DNA of 64,000 nucleotides from Phycomyces nitens (GCA_022702545.1 JAHRBC010000003.1:5022001-5086000), one strand, 5' to 3'. Positions 1 through 13,977 are shown, counted from the first letter of the stretch. The notes: generated from the letters alone by a model not told the origin. Numbers and translations are program-made.

Positions 1-162
1 TTGAACCTGAGTATCAACCGAGATGTCTTGGAGCAGACTAATGGTGGCATCGAGATAGTATCTCTGTGGGAGATTGTGGTGGACAGTTGGCTCTGGCGCC
101 CTCGATTCTACATTCTCCTGGCTAGTGGTACTGTTAAGGCGTGTGAAGTCTTGCTGGTACAT
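1..162 (-). CDS. 5' end of an unrecognised minus-strand gene, leaves the window
   Basis: A minus-strand frame is open from an ATG at 162-160 to the left edge (54 residues so far) and is mixed, polar and protein-like (Gln, Asn, Ser, Asp, Leu) rather than low complexity. The same frame meets a stop about 70 bases upstream of this ATG, so the start is reasonable. A TATA-like box lies about 180 bases upstream on the same strand, followed by a CT-rich stretch typical of fungal promoters. I recognise no domain. The plus strand is also open across this stretch, so the strand call depends on the promoter context. Confidence 0.4.
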   Translation of the reverse strand, partial: MYQQDFTRLNSTTSQENVESRAPEPTVHHNLPQRYYLDATISLLQDISVDTQVQ

Positions 163-340
163 CAGATTTGGAACAAGTATTAAGAATTGTAAAGTAGCAA
201 AGGGTAGTGTAGAATGGGAGTGGGGCTAGCTTATCAGAGCAAGACGAGATCTTTTTTAACTCGAAGAAAGGTAAAGAGGTAGAAAGCACAAGATGATTGA
301 TGTAGAATAAGTAGCTTAAAAAGTACGCTATGCCTTTGAG

Positions 341-350
341 GTATTTATAG
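341..350 (-). promoter_or_regulatory. TATA-like box for the left-edge gene
   Basis: On the minus strand the sequence reads CTATAAATAC. It sits about 180 bases upstream of the candidate ATG at 162, with a pyrimidine-rich leader between them. In AT-rich DNA such a match can arise by chance. Confidence 0.3.
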
Positions 351-3300
351 GAAACTCATAATTCGATTGTGATATAATTAATTTTAGGGGTTTTGATAAT
401 AGTCTTATTTGGCTATGGCCATAGGTCACCAATATACCTTTCTAAAATTGGAAACGGGAAAATATATAAACGTTTTTATAATGAGGGCATATAAGGAGGT
501 CTTTACTCCATCTGTTTATTTATTAAGAAGGTAGTGATCAGTATAACGTATGTTTTATTCAACTAAATTGAATTGTATTTACAAAAACAGACTTTATTAA
601 GGTTTTAAGCTCTGAAATGAAGTAAATCTTTGGTGATTAATAGCTGTAATCAGTCCTTTACACCAAAAGTTTAACTTTCTATTCTCTTTACTTAAAGATA
701 TTTTCTTCAGGGTTAACATTTTGGTCATTATATCAATTAATTATATTATCTGATTTGGTTATTCCAAGTAAAATAGATTGGGGTCAATCTAGACATACCA
801 TTCTATCCAGTCGTCATGTATAGCAAGCAAAGATATTTGAATGTTCAAGTGAAACGACCGGTTGGTAATAATCTCCATTAATAGGATGTTTTCAATATAA
901 CAAATAATCAAATATAACTGATTAATTACAAAAAAAAAAAGAAAAGAAGAAGTCTACGCACCCAACCACATACATATCTGTTCCTAGCTCTTTAATAAAC
1001 AATATCCAGCAAGATATGTATATTGGATCGCCAGCGATGCCTCTATCTTGCCAAGTACAAGAACTACAAGATATTTTTTTTATCTCCCTTGACCCCCCGA
1101 GAATACTTGGTTTTTTTTTCCCTTTATTAATTATTGTAGAGCAGGTCTTTAAGCAAATAGAGGTATTTCTTGACACTAGAAATCTAGTCGATGCTTTTTT
1201 TTTTGGGAATATATTTGATTATCTTGTAAAGAATGCGAGAATTTTGCAAGAAATGTAAAATAAATAAAATGCGGTATCCACAAACGGTTCAGTGATTAAA
1301 CTTGGTGGAATATTTTGAGGATAGGATGCATTGCAAGGGCTATATTGGCAGATTGATGTAGGTTGGAACCAGATTTCAAAACGTCTTGTATTTAATATTT
1401 AAATATGTATATATATATATATATTTTTAAAAAAATATTTTGAAATGTTTTGTGCTTAAAAAAGTCAAGAAGAAATATATTAAAGACAAAGAAGATGGGA
1501 AAGAGTATAAACAGGGTACGGAGTAAAAAAAAATAATTATTTTTCTTTTTATAAAAAAATGGGAATCTTTGAAAATGGCAAATATATCTTTTACCATTTT
1601 AGTGCGAATGTGATTATAAAACTGCCCATTTTTGGGTCTATATTAAAAAAACAAGCATAAAAATATTGATGCTTTATGGGATTTTGTTTGTTTGTTATGG
1701 CTAGAAGACTATAAAAGCTACAGAAACAAATAGAGCTACAGAAACAAGGGATATGAATATGGCTTTTTTGGAAAGGTGTATTGATTTTACGAATTGAATA
1801 GATTGTCGGTGACATTTGTTAAGGGCAAATTATAAATAAAGATTATCAACATTACTTCAAACTTACTTTGGGCGGTCTATGGTAAAAAAAATCAATAAAT
1901 GAACACGGTCTATATTCCTTGAACTAGTCTTTGGTACTTATAACCTGCTAGTTATTAAATAGAATCAATACAGTATTTAATATATAGTTTCTAAAATGAA
2001 AAAGAGTGGTAATTTTAAAATGTAAGTTATCAATACTTATTTGGGGCCTAGAGATTTTTTCTCAGCAAAATCTTCCTTTGCCTTTTAAAGCCTTTCCAGG
2101 TATACACTTTTTTTTTCATCAATGTAGTAAAAAATATAAAAAATATAGTTTTCCAAGAGTAAAGACCATCAAGAGTCTATATTCTCATAATCTCACAGAA
2201 TATGTATCCAAATATATGAAGCTCATATAACAGTCCAAAGAATGAAACTAGTATTTTTGTTGATTAAAGATTCTAGTTATGCCTTTCTTGGCTATAATTC
2301 AGACTATGAGTATTAAGGATGTACAATTAAAGAAAGAGATACAATTCATTAATGTCTTATATTAGTAGTCACTTGAAAAAAAAAGCTTATTTTTATAATA
2401 CCAATAATAAAAATATCCCCTACTCATACTCGTCATGATGGTTTTGTAGTGAATTGACTAGAGAATCAAGAATGGTTTAGGCATGAGATATGTCGTCTGG
2501 TCTCTATTAATCACACGAACTATTTCTCATTGGAAAATGTCCATACACCAAGACTGTGGTTGCTTTGATGAAAATTAAAGAGGTATGCGCCATTCCAAAA
2601 TGGCGTTCGATTGTCATCTTAACTCTAATTGGCATGTATAAAGTTCATTCCTACAACTTATAATTCTTAAATCAATTTTAGTTAAATGCCAGATCATGCG
2701 CCTAGTTTAACCTCATATAATAGAAATGTGTGGTTCTTTTCCGGATTGAAGAGATGTGAAGCTCCTAAAGGTAGCATATTCATCAGATTACTTAATAAAG
2801 CTTCCTTGGTCGATTTTTGTATTTCTCCCTTTGGGCAGTTCTAGCCTTAGTTTTTTTATTTAGTGTTTATACTGTCTTGATAGATACGACAGCCACTTTG
2901 GAGTATAAAGCCTGAATATGACCTTTTCTAAACCAACCAGGAACGTGTAAATATATATACCCCAGGCACAGTTGTACATCGTTTCTTTTATATATAGACA
3001 AAGATCATCAAGGTATGTATCTATATAGGACATAGCAGGCAAGGTACATGAGTGGTAACATTAGTTAACCACAAGCTTATTCATACATAGAGAGAACATT
3101 TGTCGAAAGGGCATCCACAAGATTGTTTGCTGGCCTAGATTATTCGATGTATTTGCCAAAATATCACTGATAATTTGGTTCTAATGTGAGCAAGAATTCG
3201 CCTCCAAGACATCATTAGATAAGCCGTACTGTCAAACCTTTGAGGCTGCTACTTGTCAAATAATAATTATGTAAAAATATACAGAGTTCTTTTGCACCAA

Positions 3301-6300
3301 TGTATTCCTCGAATTTCAACTGTTGAACAATTTATTCTAATACTAATGATAATAAAATAAACATGTAAACCCTTTTTTTTATTACTCATTACCATTTAAA
3401 AACAAATACCCTTGGATCTAGGGAACGATCCAACCAACGACCGTCAACAAATGCATTAAGATGGGTTATAGTCTGTCCATAGCTACCGATAAGCTTTATT
3501 GAGTCTCCTCAAAGGTTTTTTTTGGCTTACTAACCTATAGTTATTTAATCTATGACCAAGGAGTAGAATGAACATGACGGTCAATGACACTTGTGTGTGT
3601 GTGTGTTCTAGTGCATTATACTCATTCATATATACACAATGTTCGAAATCATCAGAGCTTTCATGAGCTGGGATATTTACTTGGCTCGGTTGTCTATTGC
3701 TCTGTGTGGTCCATTAGGGTTATGGTAAAGTCTATTCCACAGCTACTAATTATAGAAAATAGCTAGTTGTTAATAAGGTTTCTCCTTAGAATACAATATT
3801 CCAAGTGTGCCAATGCTTTTACTGACTTTCAAAAAAGCCTCCTATATTGAAATAAACATTCCAATCTTCACGTTAGATTTTTATGGTTTTTTTTTTGCCT
3901 GTGTGTATGATACTACAAAGAGCCTGAATATCTTACCAAAAGCGTAAACAGAGACAATTAAAATCCTGATTATCAATAATGGGTATTTCTCCATAAGCAA
4001 TCCAAATTTCACATATATCTGAATTCGAATTCATATACTCTTTACAATGCAAATATCCTACAGAAATTCGATTCACTCTTTAATATACCATTATTACTAT
4101 TCAGCTAATTCTCAAGGGTATCTCAATACACAGCTCAATTCCTGACCTCAAAGGAATCCAATATAGCTCTTTATGACCAGCAATCATACAGTCATCTAAT
4201 CAGGAGAATGTGTTTCTTACAAAGAGATTGGGTAATTCACAAAATATCACGGCAATTCTATAGAGTTTAATCCGTTACTCTATCATTTACACAAAAAAAA
4301 CATGCCATAAGTTTGGTTCTATTATAAGCCAATATTAGCCAAATAAAAAATATAAGTTCCCATTTTTCTTATAAAAAAGCCAATAATTAAAAATGGGATT
4401 ACAATTGGGGGATAGTTTATCGATTTCATATCTTTCCACTTTGTAAAAATAGCATCTTTTTTTTTGTGGGGGGAAAGTTGAACTTGGCAACATGTGGGCA
4501 CAAAAACCGTGGGTACCAAACCTTCCTTTGGGCTATAGCTTGTATTAAAAGATAACAGAAAATATGCGCACATCTCATCCGTTGATAAACGGAAGAAGTA
4601 CTTTTTTTTAAAAAAAAAATCCAATAGTATCCCATTATTATTATTATTTAAGATGCGTAAAAATAATGATAAAGGGATTAACTGGTGTCATGTAATCATA
4701 GCCAGGATCTAGATTTAGAAAATATAAAGACAAAGAATTTATTATTCTAAATACTTTACATGTCTTTCCATTTTTTAACAATCCTATACATTTGATATTT
4801 CCAAATATTGTTTACCCTCTTTTTATTATAGTTAAAAGTCTCACTGTGCTTTTCTCAATTCTGTTAGACTTATTTTTCTCGGAAATATATTCATTGATGG
4901 AATCTATCCATTCTCGCAAATCCTCCCTTTTTTATGATATACTTTCAAGGGAGGATCTCCTTGGTAGCGCCATTTACTTTCCCATATATTCTTTTATATC
5001 CTTGGGATTTATTAAAGTAGCTTTTATTTCATTATATTCATTGAAACTATTAATCGTTGTCTGTTTAGCTTGCAATTATTGACCCTTTATAAGACTGGCT
5101 TATTGTTTCTATTTTCATGAAATATTCTCTATAAAATACCTAGTTATACTCAAATGAAAACAAAACCCATCAATCCAAAATTACTGCTCCTCTTTGGTAT
5201 CTATGGAGAAGTTTTGATAAATGATGGTTTAAAACAAAATTTTCAATGAATCCAATACCCCTTCTTTTGCACCCATATTTTTCATCTTAAGGTAAGCCTC
5301 GAGAGTCTACTAGAATATTCAATCATTGTTTATTTATATTATTCTCATTCGGTTGAATTGATACTATATAGTAGAAAGAAACTAAAATATTCTCAACAAC
5401 TTCTATACTTTTTCACTTTGTGAACAATAAATGGGGAATTTTTTTTTATAAAAATAAAAGGGTTGGCCACTAGACCAAGATTGCTCCTCATAAATATGCG
5501 CATATATTTATATATAAATCTCGTTTTTTTTGTACGATAAAATTATCACATTTTCTTGCCATTTCTTTGGAATGCCTATTATTATAATGCGAATTCCAAG
5601 AACTCTCTTTGATCCATATACCGGTTTTCCTAGCCTATCCATGTATATAATCAATACCACAAACCATCCAATATATTTTACTGAATTTTATATCTATATT
5701 CTTATATGCCCGGAAACCTATCTCTATTGAAAACCTACTGAATTATATATTAAGAAAGGTGCCCAGTTCAATTGAGGAGAAGCAATATGGGGTTTTTGTT
5801 TGCACATTATTTTCCCTGTATTTTATGCGAGCCCCTTTAGAGCCTGGTGAATATCTTGGGAGTTCAAATCACACATTTGCCTACTTGATAGTCTAGATAT
5901 ACTATATTTGAGTGCGTGGGGTGTTAAGAGCTTGTAGCCTGAAAATAAATGAATATTCATTATACTATTAAAAGCTATTCTTCATTCAACAATTGTTACT
6001 TTTGGTATCTGAACAATACCAATATATATATATATGCAAGTATACATTTTGGGCCCTGGTTTCAGAATATCCAACATATGCCTGTCAAATATAAAGATAT
6101 TATTCTGTATAGCTTTTAAAGATGTTGTTCCTGGATTAATCTGGGAGGCTAGGTTGGTTAGAAGTTTAGCAAAAGTTGTTTTTTACAAGGATTATTTCTT
6201 GGTTAGAATGAGATTTTCTATTAAAAAAAACATGGATTTTGCTTTAAGGGTTTGTGATTGACTGTGTTTGTGGATTTAAATGCATAATTAAATGTCGGAA

Positions 6301-8341
6301 AAGGCCAATGTAGCAATATATTTAATAGTCAACAGCTTACACATCATCAACAGTATTGGTATGAATTTTAGCCTAGTTAATAAACAAGAATATAGCTAAA
6401 CCAATGGATTAGCAAATTTATATTTTTCAAATAAAAGAATAGATAAAAAAGACAAGACCTGGTAAATTTCTGGGATTTTTTTTTAAAAACAACATACGGG
6501 ATTAAAATCTAAAGAGAGTCTATTTCAAAGATTAAAAGTGGACAAGGATATAAAATTGGCTAAAAACCTTGTTGGATGAAATGGTTCTTTTTTATAGGAA
6601 TCATCAAATTGTTCAATAATGTTTTTAACGGTATATTTAAATTGAACTCATTTTAAATTAAAATACCCAAATGCAAAGCGTGGGTAGTCAAGCTGCTTTA
6701 AGTACAACGATTTGGCATCTAATTGAAAAAAAAAAACAGTTGATCTTACTGCAGGTTGATTTCTCCTGAACGTAGTAGATGATCTATTGTTTTTGACACC
6801 AAGTTAGATGAGGTTATACTTGAAAGATATAATGTATATTCCTTTTCTGGAGTTTTCCACATGTTTTATATCCAAAGAAACTTGGACATCTGCCACTAAT
6901 ATAAGAAAGTGATTGTTTCTGAAGCTTGTTGAATATTCTCAAGATTGTGTTCAGCAAATAATTATAGAAACAAACCCCCCTTTAACCTCTCTCTTTCCGC
7001 AGCATGATAAACCGTACACATCACACCATTTGTGCTTTTTCGACATTGCCAAGCCTTTTTTCGAGCATATAAGCACAAAAAAAAACGGGAATCTTTGGAT
7101 ATGTTGATCAAACTGGGATGATATCGATTTAAGCACAATATAAAAACTTTCATGTGCTAGTATAATAATAATAAATATATTTAATTAAAGTAATGTATAT
7201 ATTACTGATTTGCCTTGGTTCCAAAACTCTTTTCTTTATTCTTTGTATTCTTCTCAGGCTTCTTCTTTCTGTTGTATCATCTGCTTCTATTTGCTAACAT
7301 ACTTACAATCGACTCCTGTCTTTGAAGCTCTTATTGGCAAGTCGACTCGGAATTATATTGGTTTGTAAAACTTTAAAAAAAAATCATACAACATAAAGTT
7401 TCAATTGGTCCACACCGATTATATTTTGATATTAGAATACCTCTTTTACGACTGGTTATTCATACTGTCTTATTCCTTGAAAACTAGGCTTATGTTTTAG
7501 TAGATTCTGTTAAACAATGCTTTTAGCTGTGTACGTTTTTAATTGGATTTCCACTATTCGAATCAATTTGTGCTTGGCAAACAGAAATATATTTAGGACA
7601 TAAAAGACCATTAGCAGATATTCCATAGTCCACTCTTCAAAATCAGATTTTTGGAATTTCAAACCAAAGCTATTAGAGTATTTGTTCTCTATGGATTCAA
7701 ATACACTAGATCCAACCACTAATTAGAATACTAAGATATACAAACACATTATTTCTGCTTTTAAAAACGTCAAAAACAATCAAAAGAACATTATGAAAAA
7801 AGGATACTATTTACATTACTTCTTCCAGTAGTTATCTAATATACTAAATGGCAATTTTTTTCCAAGACATATCAACAATAACGAATTTACTATTGTAAAA
7901 GCATAAAATTCCTTAAGAAATTGGTACTAGAAACAATTCAGCGCATATTCCTACCACTGATACCTATTTCTATAGTCTAAATATCTATAATATCTTTCAC
8001 AGTCATCCCAAGGCAGGGTTTCATTATAAACGGTTCATAATATTCGTTTCACTTTATTGTAAGCACATTGCCTTTGACTATGATATGTCTTGGGAGTGTA
8101 ATGGGATAAATATAGTATGCCATGATCTATTCTTTCCCATCCTTTACAAATCGTGTCCATGTTCTCTATAGTCTGATACTTTACTATATTTTTGTTGGTT
8201 TTTTATTTGTTTCAATTTTTAAAAACATGTCAATACATTATCAATTTGTATAAACTTGAAACGCAAATGTTGACCAAAAGTTTCTCTCTGACAAAGACTA
8301 TATTTGCAGAAACTATTTGGTTGGTGATAGATTTGTCGATA
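351..8341. other. AT-rich intergenic DNA, no gene recognised
   Basis: Nearly 8 kb of AT-rich sequence with long A and T runs, a short TG repeat near 3590-3605 and AT dinucleotide stretches near 1409 and 6024. Open frames here are under 100 codons, of biased composition (Ile, Phe, Leu, Lys) and match no family I know. I see no tRNA, rRNA or transposon signature. It may hold decayed repeats that cannot be recognised by eye. Confidence 0.6.
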
Positions 8342-8346
8342 GTCTT

Positions 8347-8634
8347 TGTCAGGAACTGATCCAAGCAGACAAGGCAAGAGACAGAAACAGGAGGTTCAAG
8401 GATAAGTTATTTAATAATAGACGTTGTTCGCTTGATCTTTCTACGATCAAGCTCTACTGGTATTTATATGTTTTCTAGCTAGGGTAAATATATGTCTAAA
8501 TATAATGATTGGTAACTGTGGCGGGTGGGTGTACAAGGAAGGAAAGTCTAAAGATAGCTATGATGTATTTGGTCTTCTAGCTAGTATCCATTTCGGGAGT
8601 GTGGCGCGAAGGCTGTTAGGAACCAATCCTAACA
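8347..8634 (+). mobile_element. Solo LTR, family C (288 bp) with 5-bp target duplication
   Basis: The element starts TGTCAGGA and ends TCCTAACA, so the ends are inverted repeats with the TG...CA termini of a retroviral-type LTR. It is flanked by GTCTT at 8342-8346 and 8635-8639, a 5-bp target duplication. An internal hairpin (GCTTGATC / GATCAAGC, near 8439-8461) is present. No internal retroelement region adjoins, so this is a solo LTR left by recombination. A second, truncated copy lies inverted at 13978-14245. Confidence 0.85.
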
Positions 8635-8639
8635 GTCTT

Positions 8640-10500
8640 TATGATCCAGATATAAAGTTAGATAGTTACATCCAATAAATCTTTATAAATTATTTTAAAA
8701 GATATATTTTCTTGTATATTTAATGGTTTTGTTTGATCTCTAAGCACAAGCAAATTATTTTAGCTTTGGTTATATTCTAACTACTAGGATGAAAATACGT
8801 AATATTTATAGCTGACATTATGCGAGCAAATAGTTCATCAACATATATATTCCAACTCTATGGGTGATGGTATAAACTAGTCATTTTATTCACTCTAAAA
8901 AATTGATAGCTATTGACTATGTTCTGGGTATTTTATCCGTATACATCTATAGAGTTTATCGATTTTCCCAGTAAAAAAATCAGCAAAGAGTTGTAATTTA
9001 ATTGTATAGCTTTTTAGGTGCATTTTAAATTATTGGCCAGACTTGATTCATTCAATAATCAAATATTTTTATTAAACTTGGTGAACCAAAGAGAATTCTT
9101 GTCAAAGTCTCACTTTATCTAGGACAATCATAAAAATGTATTTGACTAATAGAATTTTCCAATATTCAAACTTCTTAACCGAAACATGCTTACATACTGC
9201 TTTATATTCAATCTTTATTCGTGTCTGATACCCATACGAGATACTTTGAGGCTTTTTTTCCTTACACTCTCCTGGATATCTACCCTTTTCTCCATACACC
9301 TTTGCCTTCCCAGACTTGAATATGTCTTTCTGTACCTTCCGAGGACTGTAGTTCCATCATATTGTTCGGGTTCAATATCTCAATCTCCCTCTAAAGCTTG
9401 ATCTCTAGCCCACATTTTTATTCCTTTCTCTCCTTTCCATTTTCTGGAGGCATTATCTATTCCATCACAACTGATTCAGAAATGAATTTATCCTTCATTT
9501 GTCCTCTTTAAAGCATGGCAAAGATTGTTATTTGACTTGGATCCTTTGGAGCTATCCCTGCCCAAGGTACACTCCTTGCTGCCTTTTGATCCTTCACTTT
9601 CAGCCTTTGAAGTTTTCAGCTATTCCTTCTCCTGGGGATTTTAGGTGTACGTTCGATACTATATTGCGCCACCACTAAATTTACTCATTTGACACCACCC
9701 CATTATTCCCTCTAGTTTTCTCGGGACTTTTCACCGGATCTTAACCAGGCTCTACAGAGAATTGGACCTTAATCCACTCTTTTAATTTTGTCTACCCCTT
9801 GCAGCAAGAAAAATAAGAACCTGGAAACCCTTCGGATAAATGGTGTAATTATGTCAAGTACCCTCTGAGTTTCACCAGAATTTTCAAGCTTATTAAGGTG
9901 TTTTATACAGACAAAGCCCTATGTTACGGGAGTACCGGATCATTGGTATATTGTAGAGTATAAGATGAAGTTCCTCTGAATGGATGGAAAGCTATAGCTA
10001 CGGGTTGAGATGGTTAAAGGGATTAGGCGAGGTAGCGGTGACCAAAGTAATACAGCTAAAGATAACAATATAGTTTCTATATATGGATCAGATAATTCGA
10101 AATTACTAGAGCGACCATTCCCTCTGCGACAAATAAAGAATTTAACGGAAAAAGAGATGTTTTATTCATTTAGCTGGTGGTGGGCCTATATGTTCAAGGA
10201 CTCTACTGTGGCACTATCAATTAAAGTATTCCCATTCGAGCTCCTGGTATTGCTTCCCCGGCCCAGACCGAACTGTTTGTAATTCCGATCCGAACAAAAT
10301 CACTGAACCAATCCAAATTCTTGTCCAATCAAAAGCCCCAATAAAAATATTGGTCATGCAATGTCTATTATCCAAGAAAACTAAATATCATTGCTTCAAA
10401 ACTATGTTTACATGTGTATAAAAATTATACATAAGCAATATATTTGTATAGGTAGTATCCCGGGTTGTAAAGGAGATTATGACAAGAGTTTTATATGATT
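8640..10500. other. Intergenic or decayed DNA, no gene recognised
   Basis: The stretch is AT-rich to about 9.2 kb. Between about 9.2 and 9.8 kb the plus strand is rich in C and T (minus strand rich in G and A), unlike the flanks, which suggests an old repeat or gene remnant. Short open frames on both strands there (up to 90 codons) have no recognisable domain. Confidence 0.5.
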
Positions 10501-11677
10501 TCAATAAGGGATATGCTTAAAGTTATTGACTTTAAGCTTCTCTAAGCGATTTTCCATGCTTAAGCAGAAAGTTCTGGAACTGTCTAATGATATTTTGTTC
10601 CATTCCCCAAGTAGAACTTCTTTCAACCCACTCATATTATTTGGTCTAGATGGTCTTGCACTGATACGGTCCTCAAGCAGACCCCAAATGTTCTCAATTG
10701 GGTTGAGATCGGTGATGTTTGGAGGCCACTCCATCACACTCGGCCCAAGCTTCTTCTTGCATTCCTCTGCAATAACTAACTTGTGTGATCTGGTATTGTC
10801 TTTATTGGAAAATATAGACACTCTTCTTATTTCTGAGAAGGCTCCCATAGAAATTGGCAAAGTGATTCTTTAGTATCTCTGCATACTTTGGCCTATTCAT
10901 GCTTCCATCAGCAAAGACAAGTGGACCAATACCTCCAGACCCAAAACACCCACACCATGATGGACCCGTTGCTTTTTTTTTGAACTTTTGGAGTAAGCTA
11001 ATCTGGATTCTATACCTCTGGTTGGTGCCAGACATTTTCACGTCTGTTTCTTTTATGAGCTCAAAAATAGGATTCATCACTCCAGATGACAGTTTCCAAT
11101 TTTGAATTTTAGTTTTTTTTTTTTGCAGCATTGTACCAAGCTGGACGTTTGGCCTTAAGCTTTTTAGTAAACAAAGGTTTCTGAGCAGCTCTGTAACATC
11201 GCAAATGCATTTTGTGCAAAGCTCTACTTATTGTTTGCTTGCTGATTTGTTTTCCCAGTATCTGCCTTGATCGAGTATCTCATGTCATCAAGGGTTTGAT
11301 AGCGATCTTTCTTTATCTCGTTAAGCATATGGCGTTTATCTCTGGGAGTAAGAATTAGTTGTCTACCAGAGGATACACAGTTTTTGACAGAGCCAGTTCC
11401 CTTGAACTTTTTCAAAATTCGAGCAATTGTTGCTCTTGGTACATTCATTTCCGTTGAAATGACTGATGCATTTTTTCCACTGCAATTAAGGCCAATGATC
11501 ATGCCTTTCTCAAAATCTGAAAGCTTTTTATAGCTGCCACAAAAGTTCTTGTTTTGTACGTTTTGAATCGTATAATAGTTGTTTATCGATTTTAAAGATT
11601 GTGAGGAATGTAAAAAGCAAGGGTTTATGAGAATATGAATATGGCTAAATTTGACCTATATTTTTGGGCGGACCCTG
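10501..11677 (-). pseudogene. Tc1/mariner transposase remnant, copy 1
   Basis: Minus-strand pieces in different frames give a Tc1-type transposase in order: a helix-turn-helix N-terminus (about 11502-11224, with motif VPRATIARILKKFKG), a middle part (11131-10802) and a C-terminal part (10860-10501) with SNKDN and TDLNPIENIWG, which match the second Asp and the Glu of the DD34E triad. The first catalytic Asp position appears as Asn in GVMNPIFEL, and frames are shifted, so the gene is dead. A candidate element end starting CAGGGTCCGCCC lies at 11677 reading leftwards; no matching inverted end was seen on the left. Confidence 0.85.
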
Positions 11678-11679
11678 TT

Positions 11680-12355
11680 TATCCCTTTAGCCTGAAATCC
11701 TGCATAACTCATTCTAGCCATGCTGTGGTTTTGGCAAAAAGGCATATAAAAGGGTATTTAAGACGATGAGTATAAGGCTTCCTGGTTCTAGACATAGAAA
11801 TGAGGTAGTAAACACAAAGTCAATTAGATGGGGTCACTGTCAGGCAGATTGAGGAAAGTAGGTGACTATCAAAAAAAATAGTAGATCGTTATTGTTGGTA
11901 CGTTGCTATGGAACCAGAGATAATATGCTGGTTAAAACATTCACCACCACTCGTATGTTCTCAGTCGATGCTAGATATAAGTATTATCAAACTTTTAGGG
12001 AGATCTCTATTTTCCCTCTTGGAATAGCAAGTGGGTAGAAGTCTGCTTTTATTGAGTGTGTCAAGTACCCAAATTGTATTCTACTAATAATGAGTGTCAT
12101 CACGGTTAGTTTGACTCAAGAGTCAGTCTACTACTTTCTTGGGTTCATAACTATCTTGTTTTGACTAGAAATTGGTCTCCTTGTACAGACTCCTTCCTGT
12201 AATGGTGAGTCAATTCAATACCCGTCAAATAAAATAAAATAAAAACTTCTTTAACTCTCTCTCTCTGTATTATACTCACATCTGTTTACTAAACCATAGC
12301 TAAAAAAATATACGAGTGGAAACAGACGACATTCAATAATAATAAAAGTGTTTAT
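11680..12355. other. AT-rich spacer between two Tc1 remnants
   Basis: About 680 bp with no coding signal. A short CT repeat lies near 12253-12266. I could not place the missing terminal repeats of either neighbouring Tc1 copy in it. Confidence 0.45.
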
Positions 12356-12359
12356 TAAA

Positions 12360-13440
12360 CAAATTCAGTACTTTGTGGAACCACCGCCTGCTTTTTTCAT
12401 TTCAGTTATACGATTTGACATTGACATACAATGCCTTTCACATACTTCAAGGGGTATTTTCTTCACTCTTTGTGGATTACAACATCCAAATCCTTAATAT
12501 CTTTGGAGCTAGCACTCTTGCACTTACCATGCGACCAAGATGAACCCATAAGTTCTCAATAGGGTTGAGATCTGGACTATTCGGCAGTCATACCATTACT
12601 GGGATAATCTGGTACTTCTTCCAGTCCTCAGCCGGCTTCGACTTATGACAAGGAGCATTGCCTTCTTGATAAATGAACTCTCAATCATAAAGCTCATTCA
12701 AATTTTCCAAGAAAGGAACAAGGTTTTTGTCCAGTAAGTTGATATAGGCATACTGGTCAAGTTTGTTGATTATGGTCTTCAAAGGGCCAACTCCTCCTGG
12801 CCACACACAGCCCCACACCATTACTGAACCAACACCAAACTGCATTCTTGGCATAATACATTTTTTTTCCTGAATTTCTCTACTGGAAAGCACCATACTC
12901 GCATGTTCCCGTCCTTGGGAAAAAGCATGAATCTCGATTTATCACTCCAGATGACACGATCCCATCTTTGTTTAGTTTCTTTGGAGCGATGAGCAAAAGC
13001 TAATCGCTTCTTTTTGTGCATGTTGGAGGGCTGTGGCTTAAACACAATGCGGCAAGAAGACATTCCAATCTTACGAATGGCACGGCGGATGGTAGTCATT
13101 GAAACTTAATTGCCCATTGTGTCTCTCATGGTGTTAGTCAGCTTTCCAAGTGTAGCCTTACGATTATTTTTCATTTCATTTTTAAGATGGTGTAAATCGT
13201 GCTCCTTAAGAATCTTTGAGCGTCCTTTTTGTTTTCTGGCAAATTAATTGCCTGTTTGGCTCCATCTTTGTATAGTTCTTTGGGCAGTTGCTTTGGGTGG
13301 GTATACCAGTTTTGATTGAAATGGCAGATTGTGTGACATCATGAAGAGCACCTCCGATGATCAGACCTTTCTGGTATTCTCAAAGCTGCTTTCGCTTATA
13401 AAGAGGTTTATTGTTAATCTGGTGAGACATGGTGTGATTC
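12360..13440 (-). pseudogene. Tc1/mariner transposase remnant, copy 2
   Basis: Read on the minus strand from an ATG near 13430, several frames together spell a Tc1-type transposase: MTTIRRAIRKIGMSS (13099 onwards), VIWSDKSRFMLFPKDG with the first catalytic Asp, VMVWGCVWPGGVGPL, EGNAPCHKSK at the second Asp region, and SPDLNPIENLW with the catalytic Glu. Stops and frameshifts break it, including a TGA near the N-terminus. It is clearly related to copy 3 at 24960-25600 but distinct from copy 1, so at least two Tc1 lineages are present. Confidence 0.85.
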
Positions 13441-13545
13441 GAATGAGAAAAAAGGTACAGAAATAGAATAACAAGAATGTATAATATTGATATGCTATTT
13501 GAAGGAGTTTGAATGAGGACTCGTTATTAAAAGAAGGAGACCATA

Positions 13546-13711
13546 CTGGCGTTTTCCCTTAGAATTGGTGCATTTGACAGTATTTATTGGCGCAGTAATG
13601 AAGAATTATTGATGTTTTTCTCTCAAATCCTTCTCCTTTAGATCACCAATAATTATTCACTACTATGCCAATAAAGATTATAAAATGCGCCAATTCTAAG
13701 AAAAAAGCCAG
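13546..13711. mobile_element. Foldback MITE, probably Tc1/mariner type
   Basis: The two halves of this 166-bp stretch are near-perfect inverted copies: CTGGCGTTTTCCCTTAGAAT at the left pairs with ATTCTAAGAAAAAAGCCAG at the right, and pairing continues almost to the centre near 13628. Both sides are flanked by TA (13544-13545 and 13712-13713), the duplication typical of Tc1/mariner elements. There is no coding capacity. Confidence 0.65.
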
Positions 13712-13977
13712 TATGCGTACTACCACTGATCCTTTGTCTCATTGGATTTTCAATCGCAGTAAAAAAGGCCAATCCCATCAAATTCTATCGACCAATTATC
13801 TCATATATTTTAAAAGAACCAAAGAAAGTTTTAGTCCACAATACTGCCATATTCTTCGCTCAAAGCGTTTATTGCTTGGGCTACTTTCTGGTGTGTAGAA
13901 ATGTTTTCCTGAGTCAGGAAAGGTTTGGTGAATGTCTCGCAGAGAGTGTAATTGAGACTATATACAATTCCACTGAT

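Noticed and set aside
922..1258. Overlapping frames on both strands
   Set aside because: They arise from A/T homopolymer-rich DNA with no protein features.
5840..5885. tRNA-like B-box (GAGTTCAAATCAC)
   Set aside because: No matching A-box or cloverleaf arms were found around it.
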